Of a DNA stretch of 64,000 bases, positions 1 through 12,700 are shown piece after piece (within the stretch, counting starts at the first letter, position 1; each line of letters opens with the position of its first letter). The stretch is from NCBI GenBank assembly GCA_003667245.1, contig RCNN01000057.1:62001-126000 (forward strand), given 5' to 3'. This DNA comes from Heterostelium multicystogenum. Lineage: Eukaryota > Evosea > Eumycetozoa > Acytosteliales > Acytosteliaceae. Position numbers and translations under genes: made by a program. The notes below the pieces were generated by a model that ran no database searches, had not been told where the DNA came from, and worked only from the letters and a program-made list of their open reading frames with translations.

Positions 1-292
1 AACTGATTTCAAGCAGATGATTCTGATCAGTGTATCGATTGAATGATCGAATCAGGATATCTCTGTATGAAGACATAAAAGTATGACTGCTATTCTCGAT
101 GAATGATCTTATCCAATGATTATACTTGAATAATAGATAGCTATTACGATGATCAAACAATGTCTTACAACTCAAACTGAAACATACTCTGTCTATATTA
201 TCATCTAAACATTCTATTATTTTAGTTAACAACACAAATGATAGATTAACCAATACATTATTATCATTTGAAGTATTATTATTATTTAACAT
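1..292 (-). CDS. F-box protein, N-terminal part only (cut by window edge), copy C
   Basis: The reading frame opens at an ATG on the minus strand at 292 and runs leftward off the window. It begins with a short Asn-rich stretch, then a segment matching the F-box of copy A (VLVNLSFVLLTKIIECLDD, then a SLSCKTLFDHR helix). F-box proteins link substrates to SCF ubiquitin ligases through Skp1; that role is known for the family and inferred here. The DNA is almost identical to 2853-3196, but the poly-Asn tract is only a few residues long and is interrupted by Thr-Ser-Asn-Asp. The C-terminal repeat part lies outside the window, so I cannot say whether this copy is intact. Confidence 0.7.
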   Translation of the reverse strand, partial: MLNNNNTSNDNNVLVNLSFVLLTKIIECLDDNIDRVCFSLSCKTLFDHRNSYLLFKYNHWIRSFIENSSHTFMSSYRDILIRSFNRYTDQNHLLEIS

Positions 293-1484
293 TATTTATT
301 TGTGAGATGAAACATGAAATCAAAGTACATTTAAATACAAGAAATGATGCACATTCCCTTATTTAAAGTTCAAAAATCATTTTGTTAAAAAGAATTCTGT
401 TATTTTAAATTATGTTGTGTTTTTTTTAATACAAATAAAAAAATTAATAAACAACAACCTACAGTTGAAAAGAGAAAAGAAACTCATAGACCTAAGAAAT
501 CAAGAACTGTAGAGCAATGGAAACAAAGAATTATACAATCGGCTCAATCATACAAGAGTTGTGATAACCAGCTTGGTAAAACTTATTTTAAAACACAACG
601 TAGATCCAATCAAAGCTACTGAAGAATTTGACCTCATCCAATAATGAAGTTGATAAAGTCAGTAAAAGCACAGGCAAAGCACTGAAATCACTTATGCGTG
701 ATGTGAAAGGGGCTTTAGAAGAACACAAAGATCTCAATTTTTTAGAGGTCAGAAGATAGTGTGATGATATACTAGGTAATCAAAAAAAAACAATAACACA
801 AACCCCAGGAGAACTCCTCCTTCATATGTAAATAAAAGATGAAAATATAAATATTTAATTGCAGTCCAATAGTTAATGATTACATTAATGATTCATTAAC
901 AATACCCTTGTTTACACCTGAAAAAATTCTTATGAATACAACATCATTATTTAATAGAGTGAAGTTATACCACAAAATTTTTTCATCTATCATTAAGATA
1001 CTGTTTGTCTACACTAGCGAGCAACATAGGAGATTGTTTTCTCACCAATTCAGTGAAACAATTAATGTCGTCTTGTGTGAGTCTTGCCATTCTAATCTAT
1101 TTTTTTTAGATATTATCTGTTTATATCACTTTCTAATTAGTATGTTTCTTGCACTAAAAATCTATCTTCATCAATCATATTTTTTGGACTGATATCCATT
1201 CCTGAAAATGACAACCACGAATTTAAGTTCTTTATTGTAAGAAGGTTACAGAACGCCACTGCATCTCCGCCAATTAGCTTTGAGAGGATTCCTGAGTTTA
1301 AGAATCTTCTCACTCTTTACTTGGACCCTTTCAGAAAACAACAGCCATTTCATCAATTGTTTGAAGTGTGTATGGTGGAAGTGGTCCACCACCTATAAAT
1401 ATCCTAATAGTACCTATTTAGGATCTTTTGAGGAATCAAGAAATTCAATTATAATGATTACTTCAAATCGAGTTAAAATATTTA
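293..1484. other. Degenerate region between two F-box gene copies
   Basis: No intact gene is visible. The stretch holds AT-rich sequence, the broken frame listed at 461-759, and open but low-complexity Ile/Leu/Phe-rich frames at 908-1192 and 1280-1492 on the plus strand that I do not recognise and do not trust as genes. The region lies upstream of copy C and downstream of copy A, so it may be debris left by family turnover. Confidence 0.5.
461..759 (+). pseudogene. Broken coding fragment, unrecognised
   Basis: Two adjacent plus-strand segments read like protein, unlike the surrounding AT-rich DNA. The first is basic and helical (EKRKETHRPKKSRTVEQWK, from about 467) and ends in a stop near 622. 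The second continues in another frame with a Lys/Ser/Glu-rich helix (LKSLMRDVKGALEEHKD) and stops at 759. A frameshifted gene or transposon remnant would explain this. I recognise no domain. It could also be chance. Confidence 0.25.
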
Positions 1485-3122
1485 TTACATAATAGATTTA
1501 ATATAATCGGATAAATTGTCAATGTTAATGATTGTGGAAGTTGTATTGAATTTGCTATCCCCCATGATTAAAATGCTATTATCATCTAATTTTCTTAATT
1601 TAAACTTTTTATCTAATTCGCTAATAGTTATGTTTTTGATAGTTGATGGAAGATCTTTCAAATTGTTGTTGTGTAATATAAATTCGTTATCAATAGATAT
1701 CGATGAAACTGAAGGTGTCCATACATCTTGTTCTACTTTGAGCCTACTATAACCAAAATCGATATTCTCCACTGATTGAACAAATGTTTGATTGGTTAGA
1801 ATCGTTGAGTAATCAATTTTAATTGATTGTATTGATCCATTGATTAATCGTTTTTGACCTCTGACACCATTATTATCGAATCCACCATATGCGACAAACT
1901 TCAAATTTGGTAATCGATTACAGCTGTCAATGAGTGTATCAAATTGAAATTGGTTATCAACTGGAAGATGGATATTGATTAAACTCTCTGGAAGTCGTTC
2001 AAAATTAATGTCACTTCTGGGAAAAATAGCAGACAAAACCAATGTTTCCAAATGTTGAAGTGTGGCAAATGTATTTAAACAAGATGAAGATCCAAATAAA
2101 AAGAGACCACTCAAGAATAAATATTTAGTTTTCGATGGTATAAATTCACTACTGAATGTTTTTGTTGATTTACTGACCAACATCAATTGAGTGACACTCT
2201 CTGGGATATCTCCAACTTCGATTGAATCTTCAAAAGACATCAATTGAAGAGTATGTAATGATGTTAAATGTTTGATGTATGGTAATTGTTTGGTTCTCAT
2301 TTTCAGAAACCTTAATGTTGATGGAAGTTGAGCTGATTTCGACCATATCAATCCAGTTTCTGCATTAATGGGGATATAATACAGCTTTTCAAGATTGGGT
2401 GGAGTGATTCGAAATCACTTGAAACATAAAACACCACTTCTTGGATACAAATATAGTATTTTGAGTGATCGAGGTAAGAGTGACATTTTAGGAAGTAAAC
2501 CATGTTCACTAAATTCAATAATTAAAGATTCCAAATGCAATGGCAATGATGATTCGTTTATCTGATATTTGTGAGCTCTGATTTCTTTTATATTCGATGG
2601 AAATCTGATATTTTCTTGTAATTCTATATCTCGTTCTCAAACAAATTGAATTGATATTTGTATTACTGATATTGTTATGAATGAAATGATCATCTATTTC
2701 TGATTTGGTTTGATTTTGAAGTTAGAAAGCTGTAATAACAAATATATTATTATATTATACATACTATTGCATTGAATGGTGTCTATTGTATGGAATCTAT
2801 CAAAAATGTATGAAGTATATATACTATCTGTAGTTGGGTCGATCGGCGATGGACTGATTTCAAGCAGATGATTCTGATCAGTATATTGATTGAATGATCG
2901 AATCAGGATATCTCTGTATGAAGACATAAAAGTATGACTGCTATTCTCGATGAATGATCTTATCCAATGATTATACTTGAATAATAGATAGCTATTACGA
3001 TGATCAAACAATGTCTTACAACTCAAACTGAAACATACTCTGTCTATATTATCATCTAAGCATTCTATTATTTTAGTTAACAACACAAATGATAGATTAA
3101 CCAATACATTATTTTCATTTGA

Positions 3123-3197
<75 letters not shown>

Positions 3198-3203
3198 TAA
3201 CAT
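1485..3203 (-). CDS. F-box / LP-repeat (FNIP-like) protein, copy A, with frame breaks
   Basis: Exon 1 (3203-2765) starts MLNN with about 24 Asn encoded by an AAT array, followed by an F-box (LSFVLLTKIIECLDDNIDRV). A 65-base GT-AG intron (2764-2700, phase 1) leads to exon 2 (2699-1485), made of leucine-rich repeats each carrying an LPxSLxxL-type motif (LPSTLRFLKM, IPESVTQLML, LPESLINIHL, LPSTIKNITI), the style of dictyostelid FNIP/LRR proteins. Such proteins are presumed SCF substrate adaptors. Compared with copy B at 25288-26525, exon 2 has a G deletion near 2400, an A insertion near 2434 and an extra T near 2635, so the upstream third of exon 2 is out of frame. The errors may be sequencing indels or real decay. 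Confidence 0.65.
3124..3197. repeat. AAT/ATT trinucleotide microsatellite inside a coding exon
   Basis: About 24 uninterrupted ATT units on the plus strand encode the poly-Asn tract of copy A. The near-identical copy C at 1-292 has only a few units at the same place, so the array expanded or contracted after the duplication. Confidence 0.9.
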
Positions 3204-3878
3204 ATTTATTTGTGGGATCAAAGTAACACCCTGTAAAGTTAAAAATTGCAAGATTTGATGTACAATGGCAAATTTGAAGTTAAATAACCAAAAAAAAAAA
3301 CAAAAAAAGAATAAACAACATCATAGAACAAAAGTGTAGGTGGAAATGAGCTAGCGCAATCTCCCCCACCACCAGAAATTGATTGACCGACAATCCCTAT
3401 GGTTAGTCGTCAGTACATATTCCAGGTGGTGCAAGAGGAATTTGAAAAGAGATATTCTAGCCTGATTGATCACTAAACTATCATCAATAGGTAAGTATAT
3501 CAATATTAGATATGACTCTATTATATAAACTGGAGTGCAAAAACAGAAATCTTAAATGAAAATACATCAAATATCTTTATTGAAAATTTCATCAGTTTTT
3601 TATACTCTAAGGGTTGATTGGTTAGTTTTCAAGTTAAGTTTAGAAGAGCTAACTTCATTAATTGTAATTCATAATGCTCTTCTATTATTATGAAGTGCAA
3701 TCATGAAAAAGAAATCGTTATATTATTATCAGTTTGATGAAATATGGAAATCGAGCATAGGGAGGGATTGGAGTGAAATGGGGATCAGAGACTTTAGGAT
3801 TAGATTTTGTGGTGTATTTATTTAATTGTTTGTTTTAGGTGAAATGGTGGGAAAAATTGTGTGAACTTTTAGATTAGA
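3204..3878. other. Intergenic, no gene seen
   Basis: AT-rich spacer between the F-box copy A start and the Rab stop codon. I see no long frame, tRNA or strong inverted repeat. It should hold the promoter of copy A and the 3' end of the Rab gene. Confidence 0.5.
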
Positions 3879-4980
3879 TTAACTACAACATTTCTTCTTT
3901 TGATTAGTATTGAGACTGAGTCTGGTGGTCTCTCCTTTTGATAATCCCATTGGTAGCTTATATATTTCGTTTGCAATTGTCAAAAAAATCTGCTCTACAT
4001 TAAATCCTGTCTTGGCACTTGCTTCTAAAAATTGTATACCAAGAGAGTCTGCATATTCCTATTGATGGTTGTAATTGTTATTTTGATATGGTTTGGTTAA
4101 TATATATTGATTGTAATGTCCAATCTAGGTTCAGCCTAGATAGATTTGATAGGTTATAGGCGATGACTGTCAGTGGCATTAACTTACTTTAACCATAGTA
4201 GTACTAACTACTTTTCTATCATCAAGATCGAATTTATTACCAACCAAAACTCTACTAACACCAGCAAAAGCGTATCTTTGAATCTCTTGCATCCATAACT
4301 TTACATTATTAAATGAAGACTGGTCAGTCATGTCGTAGACAACAACGACACCGTGAGCACCTCTATAGAATGATGATGTAATAGTTCTAAATCTTTCTTG
4401 ACCTGCTGTATCCCATATCTGAAGAGCAATAGTCTTTCCATCAATTGTTATATTATGTATTTTCTAAGATAGACAACAAAATCAGTGTTAATCACTTAAA
4501 CTCTAAACAAGAAGCTATTGTTGTTTTTGTTGTGCTGCTGCTCACACCCCTCCGACGATCCTATCCTGTTATTCTACAACAATGACAATGAGATGAGATG
4601 AGATGATAAACTTACATTATCGACAGCAGTCATGCTAACAGATGTTTCTTGAAAGGTACCATCCTATATAATAATCGGAACAATTATTAATATTATTATA
4701 TTTAATTGACTATAGTTTGTTTGATAGTTACAGCAAATCTTAATAAAAGTGAAGTCTTTCCAACAGAAGAATCACCTATTAATAATAATTTAAACATTTC
4801 TCTGTGATGATGTGAAATAATGATTAGTCATCATATAATAAAGGATCTCATTGTGAATAAATTTGAATCTATCTATATGTAGGTATAGATTGGAAAGATG
4901 TTGATTGATACCAAGTTTTCGAACCCCGATGTTGATGTTGATGCTGAAGTTGTTAGTGATGATACTTACGGTTCTGCCAT
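3879..4980 (-). CDS. Rab-family small GTPase with divergent switch I
   Basis: Five exons (4980-4970, 4801-4732, 4663-4616, 4463-4188, 4058-3879) join in phase, all with GT-AG borders, to give 194 residues, a normal Rab length. Visible motifs are the P-loop GDSSVGKTS (13-21), switch [11 protein letters not shown] (60-68), NKFD (119-122), EASAK (146-150) and a C-terminal KKKCCS that fits Rab geranylgeranylation. Rabs cycle between GTP and GDP forms to direct vesicle traffic. Switch I is odd: where Rabs have STIGVDF this protein reads SMTAVDN, so the Thr that coordinates Mg2+ in the GTP state is replaced. The rest resembles Rab1/Rab8-type proteins; I cannot assign a subfamily. Confidence 0.88.
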
Positions 4981-6206
4981 CTTTATTTGATTGTATTTGA
5001 TTATCTATATATAACTGTGTGGTTGATAGTGATTGTGATATATGTATATTATTATTATTGAATATAAAAAATTAACTAATAAGCTAGATTGATCTATAAA
5101 CAGTACTAAAAGCGCAAGTGTTTCTGTAAATAATCTGTTGATCAAGATGAACTATCAAACTAAACTAAAGATCTCCGACGACTTGTGTTTGGTTTTGATG
5201 TCAATAATAAAAATAATGCTGTAAACAATAGGTATAGTAAAACTAACTTAACTTGACTGATCTATAGATTTAAAAATAAAAAACAAAAAAAAAACAAAAA
5301 TAAATAATAAATACTAATTAGTTAATATTAAAATAATAATAATAATAATAAACAAAACTTTAGATTAGATTTGATGTTGTTATAAAAAATATTAATAATT
5401 AATAATTAATAATAATAATAATAGTAATAATAATAATAATAATGATTGATATTTAATCTTACACAATAGTATTTTATTTTTGATTGTTATTGTGTTTTTT
5501 TTTATTTCAATTTTATATTTTTTCTATTTTTATTTATTATTATTTTTTTCTTTAATCATCAAAATCACAATCATTAAAAAAAACCAACAACATTGTGTGT
5601 TTTTTGAAATTAAAAATTATTAAAAATAAAACAAATGTTTAAAAATATCATATCGTATAAAAATAACTTAAGTACAAGACAAATAAATATATCTTTAAAT
5701 AATGTCTTTTGTTATTTTTCTTGATGTTCAAGTTTATATTGTTGAATCTACTAAAATACAACTCATAATGTCAAATAATAAATAAATAAATATATATATA
5801 TTTAAATAATAACACCAAATTCAATTTGAATGAATTCATTTTTAACAATAAATATTAATTATAATGATATTTATTTATAGTTAAAATAGGTATAGTAATT
5901 ACTATTTAAATATTAATTTAAAAATTAATAATTAATAATAATAATAATAATTCATGAATCAAGTTAATTAGTATGAACACTATGAATAAATTCTGATAAT
6001 TAAAATGGTATATCATACCACATGAAAAATATAGATCATAAAAAGGAATTCCTATCTACGTAGAATATATAATATTATTTCCATTTTGAGGCTAAATTTA
6101 ATTTTGTTTACAATTGATATTTTCTTGTATAAATAGTGAAGTTGAGTATTGAGTTATTTCAATTATATATTCATTCTTAAATATATAAATAAACAAATAA
6201 TAATAA
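4981..6206. other. AT-rich intergenic between divergent genes
   Basis: Lies between the starts of the Rab gene (leftward) and the hydrolase gene (rightward), so it should contain both promoters. It has many poly-A/T runs and AAT/ATT arrays (for example near 5336-5352 and 5411-5443). No open frame or RNA gene was found. Confidence 0.5.
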
Positions 6207-6986
6207 ATGGACAAGTTAAAGATTGTATTGGTGCATGGTGCTGTATGTATTTCACACAATTACAATGATATAATAATATTTCCAAAGTATTAATATTTTA
6301 TTAAACTTGATATCAAGTTTGCTGATGGAAGTGGATGGTCAAAAGTTATTAAACAACTTAGAGAGGAGGGACATTGTGTTGTCGCTGCCCAGAATCCATT
6401 GTCTTCTTTCGCCAATGACATTGAAACTACCAACCGTTTGGTAGATATGCAAAATGGTCCAGTCATCCTTGTCGGACATAGCTATGGTGGTATGATTATC
6501 ACTGCAGTCGCCAATAAGAACAAGAATGTAAAAGGATTGGTATTTGTCTGCGCCGCTGCTCCAGAGACCGGAGAGTCACTCGCCGATCTCCTTGGAAAGG
6601 ATCCAACTCCAGGAAGCAAGTTCTTTACCAAAGATAAATTCGATCGTTTCTGGGTTGATGTTTCTCACTTCTCAGAGGTCTTTGCTCATGACTGTAAGGA
6701 AGCACCAGAGATGGCATTGACTCAGAATCCAATCAGTCTCAACAGTTTCACTGGAAAGCTTGAGGGAACTCCATCATGGAAGAGCATTCCATCCTGGTAT
6801 ATCTTGGGTGAAGGTGACAACGCTATCAACCCAATTACACAGAAATTCATGTCTGAGAGAATCAAGGCAAAGGTAACAAGATTGCCAGGATCAAGTCATG
6901 CAGCAATGGTTTCTCATCCAATGGAGGTATCCAACGTTATCAAGGATGCCTACAAATCTTTGTCAAGCTGTCCAGCTTCAAAGTAA
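6207..6986 (+). CDS. Alpha/beta-hydrolase fold esterase-like protein
   Basis: Exon 1 (6207-6242) encodes MDKLKIVLVHGA; an intron (6243-6317) separates it from exon 2 (6318-6986). The joined 234-residue protein has the oxyanion loop VLVHGAFADGSGW, the nucleophile elbow GHSYGG (Ser about residue 67) and a late SSHAAMVSHP segment with a plausible catalytic His. This is the compact bacterial-style AB-hydrolase family whose members hydrolyse small esters; the substrate is unknown. There is no signal peptide, so it is probably cytosolic. Exon 2 is clearly richer in G and C than the flanking DNA. Transfer from bacteria followed by intron gain is possible but not shown. Confidence 0.85.
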
Positions 6987-7099
6987 ATAAATCTTAGTTT
7001 ACACTTTAATGACTACTTTCCACTGCGCGCTAATTATTTTCTTTCGGAAACCCTTTTAAATATTATCTATAATTTATTTGGTTGATTGCTTAAAATTGA

Positions 7100-7877
7100 C
7101 TAGTTTTGAATGTCGATATATTGGAGAAGTGGCTCATATGCAGTTGAATCTTTGTAGAATGATGGATAAATCTTCAAAAATGTTGTAAATAAAAACAATA
7201 TCTAAAAGTAGCAGCAACAGTTTGTTAATTGGGAATCTAAAAAAATGCGAGTAATTCATAACTTACAGTTGCTAATGCCATTGCGCATTCACCTCCAATT
7301 ACTAAACTGAAGCCATGGTGTAGAACTTTACACTGGTTTGCAATATGCTTCTCACAGAAGAGCTGACCAAAAAATGGAATACAAGTTCCTGCTACTTCGC
7401 TACGCTCAGAGTTGCAAAACTCTAGAGTTTCATTAAACTTGATGGAAGTGATTGAGATGATTACTATACAAGAGACTATCACCAAGAACATCACAATCTC
7501 CATGATGAATGCGACGGACAGTGATCTAAGATTTAATACAAGATTTGACAAGGCTACAAAGATAGCTACTACAGAAATTACAACGGCTGACAGCCAAATA
7601 TAGGGAAATCTCCAGTCATTCGAGAGATCATATAAAAAAAATTGATATATTCCATTTCCAACTAAAGCTAAGCCTACCTGTAAGGATAACAATCATATTA
7701 TCGAAAGTAATAATAAATTTGGCAATGAGTGAGTTAGTAAGTACAATATTTTATTTACTTGCTAATCTATCAATTCTCCTGTTTAATACTTACAAATTGA
7801 ATGACCAACATAAAGAAGATCAATATCTTTTGAAATGCAGAAACATGATGTGAAATCTTATCAAGATGTTTTCTCAT
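7100..7877 (-). CDS. Four-TM membrane protein, tetraspanin-like
   Basis: Three exons (7877-7794, 7677-7267, 7201-7100) join in frame to 198 residues. Hydrophobic segments: FFMLVIQFVGLALVGNGIY (about 21-39), SAVVISVVAIFVALSNLV, a third starting SVAFIMEIVMFLVIVSCI, and a fourth formed across the exon 2/3 junction (GGECAMALATILFLFTTFL). The loop between TM3 and TM4 has several Cys (EFCNSE, GTCIPF, LFCEKH, NQCKV), as in a small tetraspanin outer loop, but the diagnostic CCG is absent. The tail ends YEPLLQYIDIQN. Without exon 3 the frame would end at LLAFF and lose most of TM4, so I favour the spliced form. Function unknown. Confidence 0.7.
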
Positions 7878-9753
7878 TTTCCTAAGTCTTTATGTATATA
7901 TTTATAATTAAACGATTGTAATAGGTCTAAAACTAAAACAGTATGCTTTGTCTATACTCTGTTATTGTATTCTAAATAGTTGTTTGATAGTTAGTTAGAT
8001 TTCTATTTCCATCGACTCGACTAAACATTTAAAAGTAGTGTAGAAACAATAACAATAACAATCGTCTAACAATCAAATCTTGACTTGTGAATGATTATGA
8101 AAAAGTGTAAATTGTTTAAACCTATTGTTTACTAAATAAAGCTATTATGAGATAGGTATAATGATCGTTTAGCATAAGTGATCAATATGACTTTTAAATA
8201 TAATTAATACTAATTAAGAGAGAACCAATTAAACTTGTTATTGAATTTATAAGATTATAATTGGATAATTGGAAATTGGCGGTTCATTTCTAAATTTATG
8301 TCAATTTCATTTTTAACAACCAAAAATAATTATAACATTTTAATTTATTGATGTCAATAGAAGAGCAGCAGGATAGGATTAGAACATAATAATTGATTAT
8401 TATATTTATACCTTAGTTATTGTGTTTAATGTCTGTTGATATTTATATGACTTTTATTATGTATAATGATGGAAAACACTACAATAACATGTCAAAGTCA
8501 ATACTTTCAATTGTCACGCAATTAATTATCTACCTTAATATTACTATATCTATGTTTGATAATAAAATGATACTTTTAAATACTTGTATATTTGAGTGGT
8601 GAGTGATTGATGAATGTTGTTAGTTTTAAGCGGCTAGGCTGCGGGAGTAACAATTTAGTTATCCAACAAATTATAATTTCGTGGCTTGGGTGTGTTGCTT
8701 ATATATTTTATTTATTTATTATTATTGTTGTTGTTGTTATTGTGGTTTGGCAGACTAAATAGTGTTCTATCTTTAATCAAAAGTAACGTCTCTTCTGTAA
8801 TTTTATCGACGATTTTTAAATTGCTGCTATCACCACAAAACATTATCATACCACCCCAAGCTCTAAAGAATAAAATTGTTATTTATTCACTACTGTTATT
8901 CAGGAGCATAAGATAATAAGTGTGAGATATGTCATACAATTATAGAATTTTAATAATAATAATAATAATAAATGCAATAAATATTAATATTTAACATTTA
9001 TCATCTTTGACAATCGACCTGCAAAATAATAAATTTATAAAGATTTCTTCATGAACAATTAATTATTTATAAAGTTTGGCTGTTTGATATGAAGGTAAAC
9101 TATATTTCTATCTATCATCTCCTATTTTTTTTTTTATTGTTGTTGTCATACGTTTTAATTGTACTAATATAATATTGTGTCTGTATTTATTCAATTTTAA
9201 ACTTTAATAAACTAATAATAATAATAATAAATAAATAGTAAAACTTATAAAACTAATTAATTAATTAATAAAAATATTTATTGTCATACAAAAGTCTGTT
9301 TTCTTTGTAATAAGTAAAATAATATAATAATATCAATAATATTGATAACTTCTGTTGAACTAGGCTTTGCAAACAAACTAGTTTGATATAAATAACAAAG
9401 TATGAGGTGTGGTACCAGTTGTGTACTATTATGTGTGAATAAGATTCTCTATGAACAAAGAAAAGAAAGGGGTTTTAAAAACAAAAAAAAAAAACAACAA
9501 AAACTAATTAAAAATTAAAAAGGGTAACTGATCCTCCGAATGAATAGGTTTGCAAATGCTGTGGTTGTTGGGGGTAAGTAAGGTAATAATAAATTCAAAA
9601 AGAAATGAAATTTAGATTTTTTATTTCATCCCAACAGAAAAAAAGATCTTTGTGCTTTACAAAAAGGTTGATTTATTATTATTATTAAACCCTTATAGTT
9701 TAATTTGTAGTTGTTGTTGTCGTTGGCATGTTTCCTGTCTGTGGGTTGGTTGT
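7878..9753. other. Long AT-rich intergenic region
   Basis: Nearly 1.9 kb without a convincing gene. Short open frames at 8420-8602 and 8686-8916 on the plus strand are Leu/Ile-rich products of AT-rich DNA with no recognisable domain. It contains ATT/AAT arrays near 8953 and 9212. It lies upstream of the four-TM gene and downstream of the RINT1-like gene. Confidence 0.5.
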
Positions 9754-12700
9754 TTATTCGACTCGGATGTTGGCAATGGTCTCAACTTGGTCCGCAGTCA
9801 AATTGTAGATGTTGTGGTCATTGAATAGCTTCTCTTCGGTTCCGGTGCCAGTGTAGTATCGGAGATCTTCTTTGAATTTGGTGATTTGCGAGTTTGTCAT
9901 TCGCAAGATGAGTGAGCATTCGTAGATCTTCTTCAGGTACTTCTCGGGCTTGTCGGTGAAGGTGAGGAAGAGCAGAAACAGTGTTTTGATATCTTTAGAG
10001 AACTGCAATCCGTCCTTGTAGGTGAACTTCAAGCGCGTTGTGTTGAGAAGAAGGTTCGATAAATACTGGTCGAGCTCGGCCGACAGCTTCTTCCAGAGTG
10101 AGTTGATCTTTTGGTGGCAAATCGATCTGACAATGACACTGAGCTGGTATCTGAGGGTCGATAGTGCATCGGTCAGCTCGGAGAGATGTCTAGTGACTGC
10201 TCATAGTCGGTCAGCAAGCTGCTAGAAGAGGTCGACGATGCCGCATTGCTTTGGGTGAGGTCACAACTGGAGATCTGTTCTTGCTTCTTCTCTGCTCCTC
10301 TTGCTCCTCTTCATCCAGTGACTGCTTGAGATCGACTCCACTTTCCTCTCCAGACTTGCTTGTAGCAGTTGGTTTACTTGGTTGCTTAGATGGGGAAAGT
10401 AGTGATGCATTGTTTTGATTTAGGAATATGTTCGACTTTGCTTGCACAAATGCCCCTCTTTTGAGGTATAGGTTCGACTTGGTCTTGAAGCTGTTGCATA
10501 GGATGTCTACAATTCTCTTCATCATCTGTTTGCCAATTGCTTTGTATACCCCGATTGTAGAGTGGAACGCCGAGTAACTGCTGTCGTCGTCGCCATCTTC
10601 CTCAATGCCCACACTGGAGTTACTCACAAGTACTTCTTCGGCATGGTTGGTCTTCATGTGGTCGTAGAGGTTGATAAACAATAGCTGGTCGTCCCAGTCC
10701 TTCAACACATTCTTGATGTAAATAGTAGAGTTGTAGATGGACGCTATCTCCTTGAGTTGTGGCTCATCATATTCATGCTGGGTTCGTGCCCACGAGTAGG
10801 AATCAGACGGGATGAGACGACGAAGCTCGTCACTGTATTGAGAGAGCAAATTGAGCTGTATCTTGACAAAGAACTGAAACTGGAGGGACACATCCGATAG
10901 ATGAGTGTATCGGTCTGTGAGAAGTCTCAGGATTGAGATCAACTCATATGCCGAGTTAGATGGCTTCATTGTGTCGATATCAGCAAAATCTTCCTTGTAG
11001 TATGGATTCCAACACTCTCGAGAGTGTGCCGATTGGTCAAAGTACTCTTGGCAGGCCGCAATCTCCAGGTTGATCCATTGATCAAATATTGCTTCATTCT
11101 CATAGACTGCAACAAATGGCGACTTCATTTGTTGGCTTTCCAAATCGTCTTTTGTCTCCTCCTCGACTTCAGATTCACCATCGCTCTCTTCGCCGCTGTC
11201 ACTATCGCTGTTGTCGGACGACTTTCTCTGCTGCTGTTTCTTCTTGTTGTTCTTGTTTCTAGTTGTAGATTTGAGAATATTGAATTCCACTGGACATGGA
11301 TACTGGTAGTTGTCCTGTAGATACTGGGAAAGTGTGATGAGCTCATCCATTGTGTGGTAGAACAGCTGCCTGTTGTCCGATCCACTGGTGAGAAGCGGTA
11401 TGTCATCGCGGAACTTGCTCGCGAGGGTATTGACCAGTCCGCTAATAAACCAATGCACAACGTCGATGTATCCGATTGATCGTTGATTGAGTGCATTCTG
11501 CAGGGCAATTAGATATTGCATGTGATCCTTTATCAGCTTCTTGACATGGTGAATAGGCCACTCTGGCTTAGCCAGCATGTTGGTAACACGCTTCGTTTGG
11601 AAGTGGTACTTGAATCCCTTGATAAGGGACTCCAAAAGAATGTCCACTGCCCACAGGCTTTCGCTGCCGCCGCCGCTTCCACTGATTGGCTCCACAGCTG
11701 TGCTCGAGCCAGGCAGTGCATTTGAAGAGGAGTTGTCAGAAGGCAGTGTCGAAGGATACTTCTGAGTCGTAAGCTGTAATATAATGAGGTTTGAAAATGA
11801 AGATTGCAGCAGTTTGATTCGCACGTCTTTGCTACCACCATCGTTGACACCATCGATGCTTCCGCTGTCACTCTGTGCATTACCATTCTTTGTATTCATC
11901 GACAACGATATCCAATTCAATTCCTTCAACGATTGCTTTAATTCACTGAGAGCCAAGTTAGTTGTCTGGCCGCCAAGCCTCTAAATTATTTCTCTACTTA
12001 CTCCTTCATCTTTTTCTCGAGCAGAGTTGTAAGATCACTTATCATGTGATCGATCAATCTAGTTAGATGTGAACAAGGCTGTTGCTGGTCATCGTTGTTG
12101 GTGATCAAAGGTGACTTCAAACAATGCAGATTGTTTTGTATCTCTATTAGATTAATAAACGGTCGTAGCGATGCACCCAAGTTGTTAACATCGATGTATC
12201 CTTTTATCCTGTTGCTTTAAAGAAGATGTTAGCCAACAAAGAAACAAACCAACAAACAATATCATATGATAATACATTCTCAAGTCGATACATTACTAAA
12301 ATAGATGTATAATTAAAAGTATCTGTACATATTTCTTGATTCTTGTTATCTGGTTGATTAGCGTAGTGAATTTACATAGTGTATCTACATGTGAATGATC
12401 GATATGCTGTCTTAAGCTCTTGAGAAGTGCAGCTCGATCTGCCTGTATCTGATTTAACTCCTCTATACTACTATTACATTGATTCTCTAGATCCGACAAT
12501 GCACTCTTTGAGCATTGCGTCGCCAACTACACGATGTGTATAGTAGTTAGTACCAAAGTATCTTTGCCATCAAAACCAAACCAATCAATGACCTACAATG
12601 CTATTTATGGTGTTTCTTTCTTTAAGTAATGCCTGCTTCAATGTTGCCAATTGGCCAAACGACTTCTCATTGGCAAGATGCTCATTCAGATAGTCCACCA

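Noticed and set aside
8420..8916. Two small plus-strand genes in the 8-9 kb spacer
   Set aside because: Composition is that of random AT-rich DNA, no domain, no splice or start support.
11024..11984. Plus- and minus-strand frames overlapping the RINT1-like exon
   Set aside because: They mirror the codon structure of the long minus-strand exon, have no domain and no own start context.
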